Source of the DNA: Pseudomonas sp. KK4
GTDB lineage: Bacteria > Pseudomonadota > Gammaproteobacteria > Pseudomonadales > Pseudomonadaceae
Assembly: GCF_001984065.1 (NCBI RefSeq)
Contig: NZ_LYVP01000030.1
Coordinates: 1 to 57,307 of the forward strand
Reading direction: 5' to 3'
DNA length: 57,307 nucleotides
Positions 1 through 9,506 of the stretch are shown here, one piece after another. The notes beneath the pieces are model-generated. The model had not been told where the DNA came from and ran no database searches. It worked only from the letters and a program-made list of their open reading frames with translations. The position numbers were made by a program, and so were the translations under genes. The stretch's first letter is position 1. Each line of letters begins with the position of its first letter.

Positions 1-78
1 TTACTCATGTTATGCCCGAACACAAAATTTCTGACACCCTCGCTCCCGTCGACTGCGCAGCAGTCACCTTGGGGCCGC

Positions 79-115
79 TTCGCAGCCCAACGGGAGCAAG
101 CTCCCTCGCCACAAA
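79..115. repeat. Degenerate single REP-like element
   Basis: A G+C-rich imperfect palindrome (core gggagcaagctccc) sits downstream of the OpgC-like gene. It resembles a P. fluorescens REP unit but lacks an inverted partner, so it is probably a decayed copy. Nothing else is evident in bases 1-156. Confidence 0.4.
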
Positions 116-156
116 AGCTCATCTGCCACAAAAAACTCGCCTCGCTGCAAAAACCC

Positions 157-1284
157 TCAACCAGCAGCCGCCATCTGCATCGGCCTATTCAACCGCTTGT
201 TGAACTCCAGCCACGCCCCCAGCAGCGCCATCAACCCGGCACCCACCAGTGCGGTAAAAATCTGCATGGCAAAGGCGTCGTCGGTCAGGGCATTGAGCAT
301 GTCGGCCAGGGGGGCGAGCAGTACGCCCAGGCAGAAGATTTCCAGGGAGAAACGCCCCATGCGGCAGCTTTGCCGGGCCAGCCAGTGTTGCGTCCAGCCG
401 TTGTCGGGCAGCAGTTTGGCGGTGACGTAGGCCAGGGCGAGGAAGTGCAGCAGGCGGGCGGGTGACAGGTTGGTCTTGCTGATCGGGTACAGCCACTCAC
501 TCACTTGGGCCGGCACCAGGGCGTCGTGTATTTGCGGCCAGCGCCAGGCAAGGCTCATTACCCCGGTGATCACCACGTACACCGCCGCGGTCATGAACAG
601 CGGCTGGCGGATCAACGGCTGCGTCTGCGGCAGACGCGGGCGCTGGGTGTGGATCGCCGCCGCACCGCCCAGCACGAACAGCAGTTGCCAGGCGACGGGG
701 TTGAAGTACCACACGCCGTCCTTGATGGCGGCCAGGTTCCAGCCGAACCACTGCGCGCCCAGGTACACCGCCAACGACAGTGCCACCACCACCCAGGTGT
801 TGCGCACCATCAATGGCAGCGCCAGCGGCAGGCCTGCCAACAGCACGATATACAGCGGCAGCGGGTCCATCAGGTTGGGCTTGAAGCGCAGCAGCAGTTC
901 ATCGATCAGGGCTTGCTGCGGGTCGCTGATGAAGTGATGCATGCCCATTTCTTCCACCAGGTCCCGGGTTTCCACGTGGCTGTTGGCGAAGAACACGATG
1001 CCCATCAGCATCGCCAGCAGGAAGATATGCACCACGTACAGCACCCAGGCGCGGCGCAGGATTTTCACGCAGGCAATCAGGAACCCTTCCCGCGCCAGCA
1101 CTTTGCCGTAGGCCAGCACGGCGGCATAACCGGCCAGGAACACGAAGACTTCGGCCGCATCGCTGAAGCCGAAGTTACGCAGGGTGATTTGCCCCAGAGG
1201 GTTGTGGGGGACGTGATCCCAGAAGATGAAGATCAGTGCCAGGCCGCGAAAAAAATCGATCCGGTGATCGCGCGCTATCGTCAT
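157..1284 (-). CDS. OpgC-type integral membrane acyltransferase family protein
   Basis: A 375-residue polytopic membrane protein with the N-terminal signature of OpgC proteins: RDHRIDFFRG followed by FWDHVPHNP, then about ten hydrophobic segments. Members of this family transfer succinyl or other acyl groups onto periplasmic glucans. The substrate here cannot be read from the sequence. It starts at an ATG and is divergent from the GtrA-like gene across 243 bp. A glucan biosynthesis gene (opgD, 38.4-40.0 kb) occurs elsewhere in the window, which fits an osmoregulated periplasmic glucan role. An alternative is O-acetylation of another surface polysaccharide. Confidence 0.8.
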   Translation of the reverse strand: MTIARDHRIDFFRGLALIFIFWDHVPHNPLGQITLRNFGFSDAAEVFVFLAGYAAVLAYGKVLAREGFLIACVKILRRAWVLYVVHIFLLAMLMGIVFFANSHVETRDLVEEMGMHHFISDPQQALIDELLLRFKPNLMDPLPLYIVLLAGLPLALPLMVRNTWVVVALSLAVYLGAQWFGWNLAAIKDGVWYFNPVAWQLLFVLGGAAAIHTQRPRLPQTQPLIRQPLFMTAAVYVVITGVMSLAWRWPQIHDALVPAQVSEWLYPISKTNLSPARLLHFLALAYVTAKLLPDNGWTQHWLARQSCRMGRFSLEIFCLGVLLAPLADMLNALTDDAFAMQIFTALVGAGLMALLGAWLEFNKRLNRPMQMAAAG

Positions 1285-1527
1285 GACGGCATGCTCGTAA
1301 ACAGGTGTTGAACAAAGGACTAGCCGAAGCCTCGGAATGTTGCCCGCCGCTCATCGGCGGCGCGCAGGGTGGCCGCAAATGCCGGCAATTGCAAAGTCGG
1401 GGTATTACCGGATGTTGATAAGGCGTTTAACCGCTGGTCTGAAAGGTGCCGTTGCCTGTGATTTCTGACAGTAGACGGGCTCCAATGCTTGAGTGACTTT
1501 GAACCGTACTCAGCCAGGGACTTCACT

Positions 1528-1902
1528 ATGAGCAGGTTGTGGAAGGGCTTTTCCAGCTACACGGTGATCGGCGTCGCCAACACCCTCATTCACTGGCAGA
1601 TCTTCTTCCTGCTGAGCGTGGCCGCGGAATTTCGCCAGGCGGTCAGCAATCTGGCCGCGTTCTGCGTCGCCGCTTCGTTTTCCTTCTACATGAATGCCCT
1701 CTTCACCTTTGAACACAAGATGTCGGTTGGCGGCTATCTGCTGTTCCTGGCAGCGATGGGCGCGCTGAGCTATGGCGTCGGGCATTTCGGCGATGCGTGG
1801 CGACTGCATGGCCTGCTGACCGTGGCGTTGTTCTCTGCCCTGAGCCTGGTGTGCGGTTTCCTGTTTTCCAAGTACGTGGTGTTTCGCGAGCGTGCAGCAT
1901 GA
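1528..1902 (+). CDS. GtrA family membrane protein (polyprenyl-glucose flippase-like)
   Basis: A 124-residue protein with four predicted membrane segments and the GtrA opening [15 protein letters not shown]. GtrA proteins are thought to flip bactoprenol-linked sugar across the inner membrane for O-antigen side-chain modification. I chose the ATG at 1528 because AGGGA (1516-1520) lies seven bases upstream; an in-frame start further upstream has no such site. Its stop overlaps the start of the next gene (ATGA), showing translational coupling with the GtrB-like transferase. Confidence 0.85.
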   Translation: MSRLWKGFSSYTVIGVANTLIHWQIFFLLSVAAEFRQAVSNLAAFCVAASFSFYMNALFTFEHKMSVGGYLLFLAAMGALSYGVGHFGDAWRLHGLLTVALFSALSLVCGFLFSKYVVFRERAA

Positions 1903-2864
1903 AGGTTTCGCTGATCGTCCCGGTATTCAACGAAGAGCAGGCGATCGAACTGTTTTATCGCGCCGTGCGCCGCGAACTGACGCTGGTCGACACCGAGGTG
2001 GAAATCGTCTTCATCAACGACGGCAGCAGCGACAGCACGGCACAAAAGGCCGCTGCGCTGGCAGAGATGGACGACCTGGTGGTGCTGATCAATTTCTCCC
2101 GCAACTTCGGTAAGGAACCGGCGCTGTTCGCCGGCCTGGAACATGCCACCGGTGACGCCGTGATCCCCATGGATGTCGACCTGCAGGACCCGATCAACGT
2201 GATTCCGTTGCTTATCGAGCAATGGCAGAAAGGCGCCGATGTGGTGTTGGCCAAACGCCGTGACCGACGTTCCGACAGCTACTTGAAGCGCCACAGCGCG
2301 TCGATGTTCTATCACCTGCTCAACCGCATCTCCTACACCCGCATCGAAGAAAACGTCGGCGATTTCCGCCTGATGGATCGCAAGGTGGTCGATGTGATTC
2401 GCGCATTGCCCGAGCACCAATTGTTCATGAAAGGTGTGCTGTCCTGGGCCGGTTTCAACACCGTGGTGGTCGAGTACGAGCGCGCTGCGCGGGTGGCGGG
2501 CAGCAGCAAGTTCAACGGCTGGAAGCTGTGGAACCTGGCGTTGGAAGGCGTGACGTCGTTCAGCACCGTGCCGTTGCGGCTCTGGACTTATGTCGGTGGC
2601 CTGGTGTCGTTGTTCGCGGTGCTGTACGCGGTGTACATGGTGCTGGACAAGGTTTTCAACGGCAACAGCGTTCCCGGTTACCCCTCCTTGATGACGGCCA
2701 TTCTGTTCCTGGGCGGTGTGCAACTGATCGGCATCGGCATCCTCGGCGAGTACATCGGGCGCATCTACATCGAGGCCAAGCATCGGCCGCGGTATGTCAT
2801 CAAGGACATCGTCAAGCGTGCTCGCCAGACCGCAGAAAAACCCTCGATGACCAAGAGCCTGTGA
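1899..2864 (+). CDS. GtrB-like family 2 glycosyltransferase (bactoprenol glycosyltransferase)
   Basis: A 321-residue GT2 enzyme. The N-terminal catalytic domain shows [10 protein letters not shown], the NDGSSD loop and MDVDLQDP, the acidic metal/nucleotide-sugar site. Two C-terminal membrane segments (about residues 225-250 and 262-290) precede GEYIGRIY, the usual ending of GtrB/DPM1-like enzymes. Such enzymes load a sugar from a nucleotide donor onto undecaprenyl phosphate at the cytoplasmic face. The start overlaps gtrA-like by 4 bp, and the stop nearly abuts the third gene. Together the three genes match the GtrA-GtrB-Gtr(type) layout for serotype-converting glycosylation. Confidence 0.88.
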   Translation: MKVSLIVPVFNEEQAIELFYRAVRRELTLVDTEVEIVFINDGSSDSTAQKAAALAEMDDLVVLINFSRNFGKEPALFAGLEHATGDAVIPMDVDLQDPINVIPLLIEQWQKGADVVLAKRRDRRSDSYLKRHSASMFYHLLNRISYTRIEENVGDFRLMDRKVVDVIRALPEHQLFMKGVLSWAGFNTVVVEYERAARVAGSSKFNGWKLWNLALEGVTSFSTVPLRLWTYVGGLVSLFAVLYAVYMVLDKVFNGNSVPGYPSLMTAILFLGGVQLIGIGILGEYIGRIYIEAKHRPRYVIKDIVKRARQTAEKPSMTKSL

Positions 2865-2869
2865 ACACC

Positions 2870-4405
2870 ATGACGCGGTTGGCTGAGGCGCCGGTGAGCC
2901 AGCAACGGCTGTATCGTTCAGCGTTGATGGCGTTGGTTGTTCTGGCGTTGGTGCTCAGGTTCCACGGGATTTCAGTGCCAGTCATCTGGTATGACGAAGC
3001 CTTCAGCGTGTTGCTCAGCCAGCGCTCGCCAGCGCTGATCTGGGCGACGACGGCCCGTGACGTTCACCCGCCGCTGTATTACGTGATTCTGCATTATTGG
3101 GGGCTGTTGTTTGGCAACAGCGTGATGTCATTGCGTGGGCTGAGTGCGGTGGCCGATGTCGGCACGCTGGTGCTGTGTCTGAAACTGATGAGCCTGGTCG
3201 CTACCCCAAGAGCGACCTGTTTTGCCGCACTCATGCTGGCGCTGTTGCCGATATCCGTTCGCTACAGTCAGGAAGTGCGGATGTACGCCATGCTCGGCTT
3301 CTGGCTGATGGCGGCCACGGTCGCATTGGTGTGCTGGCATCGGCAATCGCAATCCAAAAGTTACGCGGCCCTCTACGCAATGCTGATGAGTGCCGCGTTC
3401 TATACCCACTATTTTGCGGCGCTTTGCGTGTTGGTGCATTGGCTGTACTGGTCGGGATTGGGGACGGGGCAAACTGTCGCATTGCCGGCTCGAAAATGGT
3501 TGATGGCCAATGTCGCGATAGTCGCGTTGTACCTGCCGTGGCTGCCTCATCTGGTGGATCAGATGAGGCGCATGAACGGCCTCGAATGGGTGCCGCCAAC
3601 GACATGGTCGATGTTGCCGGGGCTCGTGTCCCAATGCACGGCGATGATTTCGGCGGTCGATGGCGGGTTGTGGTGGGCGCTGCTGCTTTGCGCCTTGATG
3701 ATCGCCTGTTGCGTCATCGCGCTGTTCAAGGCACCTGTCGACCGTCGCGCAACCGTGCTGCTGATCAGCTATTTCTTTGTCCCGGCCATCACGGTGTTCC
3801 TGGTTTCCTTGATCGTTCCCGTGTTCGTCACCCGCTACCTGGCCTTCGCCGCCGTCGGCTTACCATTGATTGCGGCGCTGGCGCTGCAGGTAATGGCCAG
3901 GCACCGACCGGTAATGGCCTTGATCTGTTTGAGTCTGTTCGCTGCCTTGGAAGTGCAGGGCGTGCTGACGGTGTATGCGCAGCAAGATGCCTCGAACGGG
4001 ACCGAGGTTCGCAGGTTGGCCCGGCTGGACACGATCGCCGGGGCAATCAATCGTCAGGCCCAGGCGGGCGATGAGATTATCGTCGACGGCTTGTTCTGGT
4101 ATTTGCCGTACACCTACTACAACAGCACGGGCATACAGCCGCGGTTGTACATCAGCCAATCCGCCAGCGGGACGGCGCGCAGGCCCAGTGACTACGGCGG
4201 CTGGAGTCTGATCCCGCAGCGTCTGGACTGGATTTTTTTCAGCGATGTCTCGAGGTTCAAGCCCGCTGCGAAAAGAGTCTGGTGGGTGACGGGCAAGCCC
4301 AAGCCAGAGGACGTGGTGACTTTCCCTGAGAGGTGGAAGCAAACCCTCAAGATCGACGGTGGCGGTGTCGAAGCCTGGTTGTTCATCCTGGACGGCGGAC
4401 GCTGA
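2870..4405 (+). CDS. GT-C type membrane glycosyltransferase (family 39-like)
   Basis: A 511-residue multi-pass protein. A WYDEAFS motif in the first periplasmic loop (about residue 40) carries the D-E acidic pair typical of GT-C/ArnT-like enzymes. DVHPPLYY and YSQEVRMYA motifs follow, with about ten membrane segments. It probably takes the lipid-linked sugar made by the upstream pair and attaches it to a surface glycan. The start could be the ATG at 2870, or an in-frame GTG at 2861 that overlaps the upstream stop and has AAGAG three bases before it. I list the ATG. The acceptor is unknown. Confidence 0.75.
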   Translation: MTRLAEAPVSQQRLYRSALMALVVLALVLRFHGISVPVIWYDEAFSVLLSQRSPALIWATTARDVHPPLYYVILHYWGLLFGNSVMSLRGLSAVADVGTLVLCLKLMSLVATPRATCFAALMLALLPISVRYSQEVRMYAMLGFWLMAATVALVCWHRQSQSKSYAALYAMLMSAAFYTHYFAALCVLVHWLYWSGLGTGQTVALPARKWLMANVAIVALYLPWLPHLVDQMRRMNGLEWVPPTTWSMLPGLVSQCTAMISAVDGGLWWALLLCALMIACCVIALFKAPVDRRATVLLISYFFVPAITVFLVSLIVPVFVTRYLAFAAVGLPLIAALALQVMARHRPVMALICLSLFAALEVQGVLTVYAQQDASNGTEVRRLARLDTIAGAINRQAQAGDEIIVDGLFWYLPYTYYNSTGIQPRLYISQSASGTARRPSDYGGWSLIPQRLDWIFFSDVSRFKPAAKRVWWVTGKPKPEDVVTFPERWKQTLKIDGGGVEAWLFILDGGR

Positions 4406-4424
4406 AGTCTGCCCAGACCTTCAG
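4402..4424. terminator. Hairpin between convergent genes
   Basis: An inverted repeat CTGAAG-TCTG / CAGA-c-CTTCAG overlaps the stop codon of the GT-C gene and lies before the end of the convergent glutamate-synthase-like gene. It has no clear T-tract, so termination in either direction is an inference. Confidence 0.45.
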
Positions 4425-4440
4425 CGCCGCATGATCGGCA

Positions 4441-6060
4441 TCAGGCCGCTGCGATTTCATTGGGCTCGAAACTGTCCGCCCGCGCCATCTGCCACATCCG
4501 CGAATAGAACTCGCCATTGACCTCGCCGGTCAGCAGCTCGCCCGGTTTGAGGAACACATGCAACTGCGAGAACAGCTTGATCTCGGTGGCCGACATGCGT
4601 CGCACCAGGTGCTTGGCCGACAGTTGCGACGGGTGTTCCAGGCCCGCAGCGGCGAGCATTTCCGCCAGGCCCTTGAGGGTGTTGCGGTGGAAGTTGTAGA
4701 CGCGCTGGGCCTTGTCCGGCACCACCAGTGCGCGCTGGCGCAGGGTGTCCTGGGTGGCGACGCCGGTCGGGCATTTGTTGGTGTGGCAGCTTTGAGACTG
4801 GATGCAACCGATGGCGAACATGAAGCCGCGCGCCGAGTTGGCCCAGTCGGCGCCGATGGCCAGGACGCTGGCGATATCGAACGCACTGACGATCTTGCCG
4901 CTGGCGCCGAGCTTGATCTTGTCCCGCAGGTTCAGGCCCACCAGGGTGTTGTGCACGAATAAGAGGCCCTCGCGCATCGGCACGCCGATGTGGTCGGTGA
5001 ACTCCACGGGCGCGGCGCCGGTGCCGCCTTCCTTGCCGTCGACCACGATGAAGTCCGGAAGAATGCCGGTCTCCAGCATGGCCTTGGCGATGCCCATGAA
5101 TTCCCACGGATGACCCAGGCAGAACTTGAAGCCCACCGGTTTGCCGCCGGACAGTTCACGCAGTTGCGCGATGAAATGCATCATCTCGATCGGCGTGGAA
5201 AACGCACTGTGCCGCGACGGCGAGACGCAGTCCTCGCCCATCAGGATGCCACGGGTTTCGGCGATCTCTTTAGTGACCTTGTGCTTGGGCAGGATCCCGC
5301 CGTGGCCGGGCTTGGCGCCCTGGCTCATCTTGATTTCGATCATCCGCACCTGAGGCGTTCGTGCCTGGGCGGCAAAGCGTTCCGGGTCGAAACGACCGTC
5401 GCTGGTGCGGCAGCCGAAATAGCCGCTGCCCAGCTCCCAGGTCAGGTCGCCGCCGTGTTCGCGGTGGTAGGGGCTGATGCTGCCTTCGCCGGTGTCGTGG
5501 GCGAAGTTGCCGAGTTTGGCGCCCTGGTTCAACGCACGGATGGCGTTGGCGCTGAGCGAGCCGAAGCTCATGGCCGAAATGTTGAACACCGACGCCGAAT
5601 ACGGCTGGGTGCATTGCGGACCGCCCACCGTGACCCGGAACCCGGCGGGATCGCTCAACGGCGCCGGGCGCATCGAGTGGCCGATGAATTCGAAGCCGGA
5701 TTGATACACGTCGATCAAGGTACCGAAGGGTTTGTCGGCGCTTTCATTCTTGGCCCGCGAATACACCAGCGAACGCTGGGCCCGGGAAAAGGGCAGGGCA
5801 TCGCTGTCGGATTCGAGCAGGTACTGGCGGATTTCCGGGCGAATGGCTTCGACCAGATAGCGGATGTTGCCCAGGATCGGGTAGTTGCGCCGCACCGCGT
5901 GAGGGCTTTGCAGCAGGTCGCCGATGCCGATCAGGCTGAGCACGAAGGTGACGGCGGTGATTGGCCAGAGCCAGTCGTGGTGGAGAAAGGGCAGGCTGGC
6001 GAGGGTGAATATCACGCAGACGGCAAAGAAGGCGTAGCGGCTCAGGAGTGACAGGCTCAT
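4441..6060 (-). CDS. FMN-binding glutamate synthase family protein, membrane-anchored
   Basis: A 539-residue protein. Two N-terminal membrane segments (about 8-25 and 29-46) precede a GltB2-type FMN barrel. Visible signatures are IEIKMSQGAKPGHGG, VDGKEGGTGAAP and a cysteine cluster CIQSQSCHTNKCPTG near residue 425, which matches the iron-sulfur ligands of glutamate synthase. It lacks the glutamine amidotransferase domain of GltB, so it is not a complete glutamate synthase. The physiological reaction of these stand-alone proteins is unclear. It is convergent with the glycosyltransferase cluster and ends 36 bp from it. Confidence 0.85.
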   Translation of the reverse strand: MSLSLLSRYAFFAVCVIFTLASLPFLHHDWLWPITAVTFVLSLIGIGDLLQSPHAVRRNYPILGNIRYLVEAIRPEIRQYLLESDSDALPFSRAQRSLVYSRAKNESADKPFGTLIDVYQSGFEFIGHSMRPAPLSDPAGFRVTVGGPQCTQPYSASVFNISAMSFGSLSANAIRALNQGAKLGNFAHDTGEGSISPYHREHGGDLTWELGSGYFGCRTSDGRFDPERFAAQARTPQVRMIEIKMSQGAKPGHGGILPKHKVTKEIAETRGILMGEDCVSPSRHSAFSTPIEMMHFIAQLRELSGGKPVGFKFCLGHPWEFMGIAKAMLETGILPDFIVVDGKEGGTGAAPVEFTDHIGVPMREGLLFVHNTLVGLNLRDKIKLGASGKIVSAFDIASVLAIGADWANSARGFMFAIGCIQSQSCHTNKCPTGVATQDTLRQRALVVPDKAQRVYNFHRNTLKGLAEMLAAAGLEHPSQLSAKHLVRRMSATEIKLFSQLHVFLKPGELLTGEVNGEFYSRMWQMARADSFEPNEIAAA

Positions 6061-6112
6061 ACGGTTTCCTTGGGTTCGGACTCAGTCAATGTGGCTACAT
6101 GCAAAACTGCTG

Positions 6113-6189
6113 TTGCTCGCGAAAACGGTGTGTCAGCCGATATCGATGTTGGATGCGATGGCCTCTTCGCGAGCAAGCCCGCTCCCACA
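6113..6189. repeat. REP pair, left unit truncated
   Basis: The right-hand REP unit (6165-6189, cttcgcgagcaagcccgctc) is intact. The left unit keeps only ttgctcgcgaa, so its outer part has been lost. It lies between the glutamate-synthase-like gene and the LuxR gene. Confidence 0.75.
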
Positions 6190-6210
6190 TAAAAGCGGTT
6201 CAGTTTTGTT

Positions 6211-7011
6211 TCAGGCGTTCTGGGCCTGGAGAAAAATTGAAAACAGCTCCGACTGGGACTTGATCCCCAGCTTGCTGTACATGTGTTTCTTATGGACTTT
6301 CACGGTTTCGATGGAGATTTCCAGTTTGCGGGCGATTTCCTTGCTGGAGCAACCGCTGAGCATCAGGCGCCCCACATCCAGCTCCCGGGCGGTCAACTGC
6401 GCGCCCTTGAGCTGTTGCACCGACTCCTCCAACTGCACCCGCCAGTCGCCTTGCACCGACGCCGGCACAAGGGCCACCACTTCGTTGATCTCGTAAGGCA
6501 GGCGCTGACGCAGCAAGCCCAGTACCCACGGCTGGATCAGCGACAGCAAGGCAATCTGCTCGGCGCTGAAGCGCTGCTTGCTGCCCAGTGACAGGCACAG
6601 CGTGCGGTCGCCCTCCAGTTGACAATTAAACTGGATTTCGTCGGCCACGACATTCACACGAAAGTATCGTTGATAGTACTCGGTGAGTTCGAAATGCTCC
6701 GGCGCCACCTCCGACAAACGGTACAGACCGGTGCGCGACTGCTCGCGGCAGGCGATGTAGAAGGGATCGAGCAGGTACAGGCCGCGCAGGTAATCCTGGA
6801 ACAACTGGTCGGGGCTGCCGTCCTCTCCCGGGCATTCGGCGAACACCTGGGGGTGCTGGTCGGCGCTGAACAGCAGCGCGACCCAGCTGTCACAGGGCAC
6901 GTACTGACCCAGCAGGCGCACGAGTTGGGTCCAGAAGTTAGGCTTGTCCAGGGCGTCGATCAGTTGCCCCACCGAACGGTGCCAGGCGATGTCGTCCAAC
7001 GAGAGTGTCAT
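6211..7011 (-). CDS. LuxR-family transcriptional regulator
   Basis: A 266-residue regulator. The C-terminal helix-turn-helix reads LTARELDVGRLMLSGCSSKE, continuing through IARKLEISIETVKVHKKHMYSKLGI, the GerE/LuxR signature. The N-terminal 190 residues show no receiver aspartate pattern and no obvious autoinducer-domain motif, so the signal is unknown. It is divergent from a nitrilase-family gene and an APC permease with 119 bp between, so regulation of that pair is a reasonable guess. The start is an ATG with a GGGG-rich stretch upstream. Confidence 0.85.
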   Translation of the reverse strand: MTLSLDDIAWHRSVGQLIDALDKPNFWTQLVRLLGQYVPCDSWVALLFSADQHPQVFAECPGEDGSPDQLFQDYLRGLYLLDPFYIACREQSRTGLYRLSEVAPEHFELTEYYQRYFRVNVVADEIQFNCQLEGDRTLCLSLGSKQRFSAEQIALLSLIQPWVLGLLRQRLPYEINEVVALVPASVQGDWRVQLEESVQQLKGAQLTARELDVGRLMLSGCSSKEIARKLEISIETVKVHKKHMYSKLGIKSQSELFSIFLQAQNA

Positions 7012-7130
7012 GCATCTACCCCTATCGTGTTACCCCGGCGGCGTAATTCCCCGGCCGCGTGCTTGCTGCGCATACTGGCGCACAGACAGCGACCGGGCAA
7101 TCTTTCCGGCGCCCAGAACAAGGACTACCC

Positions 7131-7952
7131 ATGAAAGTCGAACTCGCCCAATTGGCGGGCCGTGACAACGACACGGCTTACAACCTCGAGCGCGCCCTGG
7201 CGGCAATCAATGCCTGCGCTGCCGACACGCAACTGATCATGTTCCCGGAAAGTCATTTGATGGGTTTTCCGTCGGCCGAGTCCGTGGCGGCAGTCGCCGA
7301 GCCGCTGGACGGCCCGACCGTCAGCGCGATCATCACCGCCGCCCGTGAACGCAACATTGCGGTCGTCATCGGCACCGCCGAGAACGACAACGGTCGTTTC
7401 TACAACACCACCTTGCTGATCACCCCCGAAGGCATCGCGCTCAAGTACCGCAAGACCCACCTGTGGGCGTCGGATCGCGGTGTTTATGAAGCGGGCGATC
7501 GTTACGCCACCTGCCTGTGGAACGGTGTGCGCGTGGGCCTGCTGATTTGCTACGACATCGAATTCCCCGAGTCCGCCCGTGCCCTGGCGCAACTGGGCGC
7601 CGAAGTGCTGCTGGTGACCAACGGCAACATGGACCCCTACGGTCCCACCCACCGCACCGCGATCATGGCCCGTGCCCAGGAAAACCAGGCGTTTGCGCTG
7701 ATGGTCAACCGGGTGGAAGCGGGTGATGGCGGGTTGCTGTTCGCTGGGGGGAGTGCGCTGGTTGATCCGCTGGGCACGCTGTTGTTCGAGGCCGGGCGCG
7801 AGGAAGGGCAGTTTGCCGTGACGCTGGACCTGAACCGGTTGAAGGCCGCGCGCCAGGATTATCGCTATCTGGATGATCAGCGGCTGAAGTTGCCGGGGGA
7901 GCTGGTTGAGCAGGCTGGTGGATTGCGCGAGCTGCTGATTCCCAAGGGCTGA
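7131..7952 (+). CDS. Carbon-nitrogen hydrolase (nitrilase superfamily amidase)
   Basis: A 273-residue enzyme with the complete Glu-Lys-Cys triad of the superfamily: E40 in FPESHLMG, K108 in KYRKTHLW and C140 in LICYDIEFPE. It should hydrolyse a C-N bond of an amide or related substrate in the cytoplasm; the substrate is not predictable. I chose the ATG at 7131, which gives the standard family N-terminus. The next gene is an APC permease 218 bp downstream, beyond a REP pair, which suggests uptake and hydrolysis of one nitrogenous compound under the divergent LuxR protein (inference). Confidence 0.88.
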   Translation: MKVELAQLAGRDNDTAYNLERALAAINACAADTQLIMFPESHLMGFPSAESVAAVAEPLDGPTVSAIITAARERNIAVVIGTAENDNGRFYNTTLLITPEGIALKYRKTHLWASDRGVYEAGDRYATCLWNGVRVGLLICYDIEFPESARALAQLGAEVLLVTNGNMDPYGPTHRTAIMARAQENQAFALMVNRVEAGDGGLLFAGGSALVDPLGTLLFEAGREEGQFAVTLDLNRLKAARQDYRYLDDQRLKLPGELVEQAGGLRELLIPKG

Positions 7953-7981
7953 TCCGGACTCAGTGGTGTCCGGCCTGGCGC

Positions 7982-8048
7982 CTTCGCGAGCAAGCCCGCT
8001 CCCACAGGGGTAAGCATTCCAAAGGTGGGAGCGGGCTTGCTCGCGAAG
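7982..8048. repeat. REP pair in reversed (compact) orientation
   Basis: Two REP units of about 25 bp are inverted around a 16-bp spacer. They are arranged cttcgcgagcaagcccgctc ... gagcgggcttgctcgcgaag, the opposite relative orientation to most pairs in this window. They can form one long stem between the amidase and permease genes. Confidence 0.9.
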
Positions 8049-8170
8049 AGGCCATGACAGGCAACACAGCTGCCTGATCGATCACCCAACAACAATAATC
8101 GCAACACCCGAAACTCTCTGCGCCGAACTCGGCTCTGCCATAAATCCAATAACATCCGGAGTAGTCGCTC

Positions 8171-9496
8171 ATGGCTCGTTTGCAACGCACCCTGTCATTA
8201 GGGTCGGTGGTGCTGTTTGGCATCGCCTACATGACGCCGATCATTGTCCTCGGCACCTTTGGCATCCTCGCTCAATCCACCGCTGGCATGGTGCCGGCCG
8301 CTTACCTGGCGGCGCTGGTGGCGATGTTCTTTACCGCCATGAGCTACGGCCGCATGGCTTCGGCCTTCCCGGTCGCCGGTTCCGCCTACAGTTATGTGCG
8401 CAAGGCCATCAGCCCGAAACTGGGGTTCATCGCCGGTTGGGCGGTGCTGCTCGATTACCTGTTCCTGCCCATGGCGATCTGGCTGATCGGCGCCGCCTAC
8501 CTCAATTCCGCGTTCCCGGCCGTGCCGCAGTGGATCTGGGTGCTGGCGTTCATCGGCATCACCAGCGCCATCAACATCGTCGGCCTGAAACTGGCCAACG
8601 GCATCAATGCCCTGCTGATGCTGGTGCAGTTCCTGGTGCTGGTGGCCTTCGTCGCGCTGTGCGTGCACTACGTCGGTGGCGATGCGAGCACGCCGTTGTG
8701 GTCGATCAAACCGTTCTTCAATGGCGACATGCAGATGCCGTTGATCATGAGCGGTGCGGCCATCGCCTGCTATTCGTTCCTGGGTTTCGATGCGGTCAGC
8801 ACCCTGACCGAAGAAACCCGCGACCCGCGTCGCACCATTCCCCGGGCGATCATGCTGATCACCCTGATCGGCGGGTTGATCTTTGTCGGCGTGTCGTACT
8901 TCGTGCAGATCGCCCATCCATCGTTCCAGTTCGACAGCGTGGATTCGGCCGCCTATGAAATCGCCCGCAACATCGGCGGCGACCTGTTCGTGTCGATCTT
9001 CCTCATCGGCCTGATCGTCGGCCAGTTCGCATCGGGCCTCTCCGCCCAGGCCAGCGGTTCGCGCCTGCTTTACGCCATGGGCCGCGACGGGGTCTTGCCC
9101 AAATCGTTTTTCGGCACCTTGCACGAGCGCTTCGGCACGCCGATCAACAGCATCCTGCTTTGCGCTGTGGTGGCCTTGCTGGCGTTGAAACTCGACGTCA
9201 CCACCTCGACCTCGTTCATCAACTTCGGCGCGTTCCTGGCCTTCAGCCTGGTGAACCTGTCGGTGATCTTCCATTACTGGATCGGCGGCGAAAAACGAGG
9301 ACTGCGTGAGTTCGTGCTGTTCCTGCTGTTCCCGTTCATCGGCCTGGCAGCGGACCTGTGGCTGATGGTCAGCCTCGACCACCTGGCGATCTACCTCGGC
9401 CTGAGCTGGCTGGCGATCGGTGTGGTTTACCTGGCAGTGCTGACCGGCGGCTTCCGTCGTCAGCCACCGGAGATGGATTTCCAGGAAGCCACCTGA
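8171..9496 (+). CDS. APC-superfamily amino acid/amine permease
   Basis: A 441-residue protein with about twelve membrane segments. The N-terminus LGSVVLFGIAYMTPIIVLGTFG and the motif FPVAGSAYSYVRKAI are typical of APC transporters; FLGFDAVSTLTEETRDPRR is the conserved loop after TM6. It is probably a proton-coupled importer of an amino acid or polyamine and resembles PuuP-type putrescine permeases most closely. CGGAG about ten bases upstream supports the ATG at 8171. Substrate identity is inference only. Confidence 0.88.
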   Translation: MARLQRTLSLGSVVLFGIAYMTPIIVLGTFGILAQSTAGMVPAAYLAALVAMFFTAMSYGRMASAFPVAGSAYSYVRKAISPKLGFIAGWAVLLDYLFLPMAIWLIGAAYLNSAFPAVPQWIWVLAFIGITSAINIVGLKLANGINALLMLVQFLVLVAFVALCVHYVGGDASTPLWSIKPFFNGDMQMPLIMSGAAIACYSFLGFDAVSTLTEETRDPRRTIPRAIMLITLIGGLIFVGVSYFVQIAHPSFQFDSVDSAAYEIARNIGGDLFVSIFLIGLIVGQFASGLSAQASGSRLLYAMGRDGVLPKSFFGTLHERFGTPINSILLCAVVALLALKLDVTTSTSFINFGAFLAFSLVNLSVIFHYWIGGEKRGLREFVLFLLFPFIGLAADLWLMVSLDHLAIYLGLSWLAIGVVYLAVLTGGFRRQPPEMDFQEAT

Positions 9497-9506
9497 CCGC
9501 CCCCAA

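Noticed and set aside
4990..6051. A 353-codon plus-strand open frame
   Set aside because: Antisense shadow of the glutamate-synthase-like gene.
7072..7089. Sigma-54-like CTGGCGCACAGACAGCGA before the amidase gene
   Set aside because: Only GG/GC spacing matches; the CAC and TT positions are poor.
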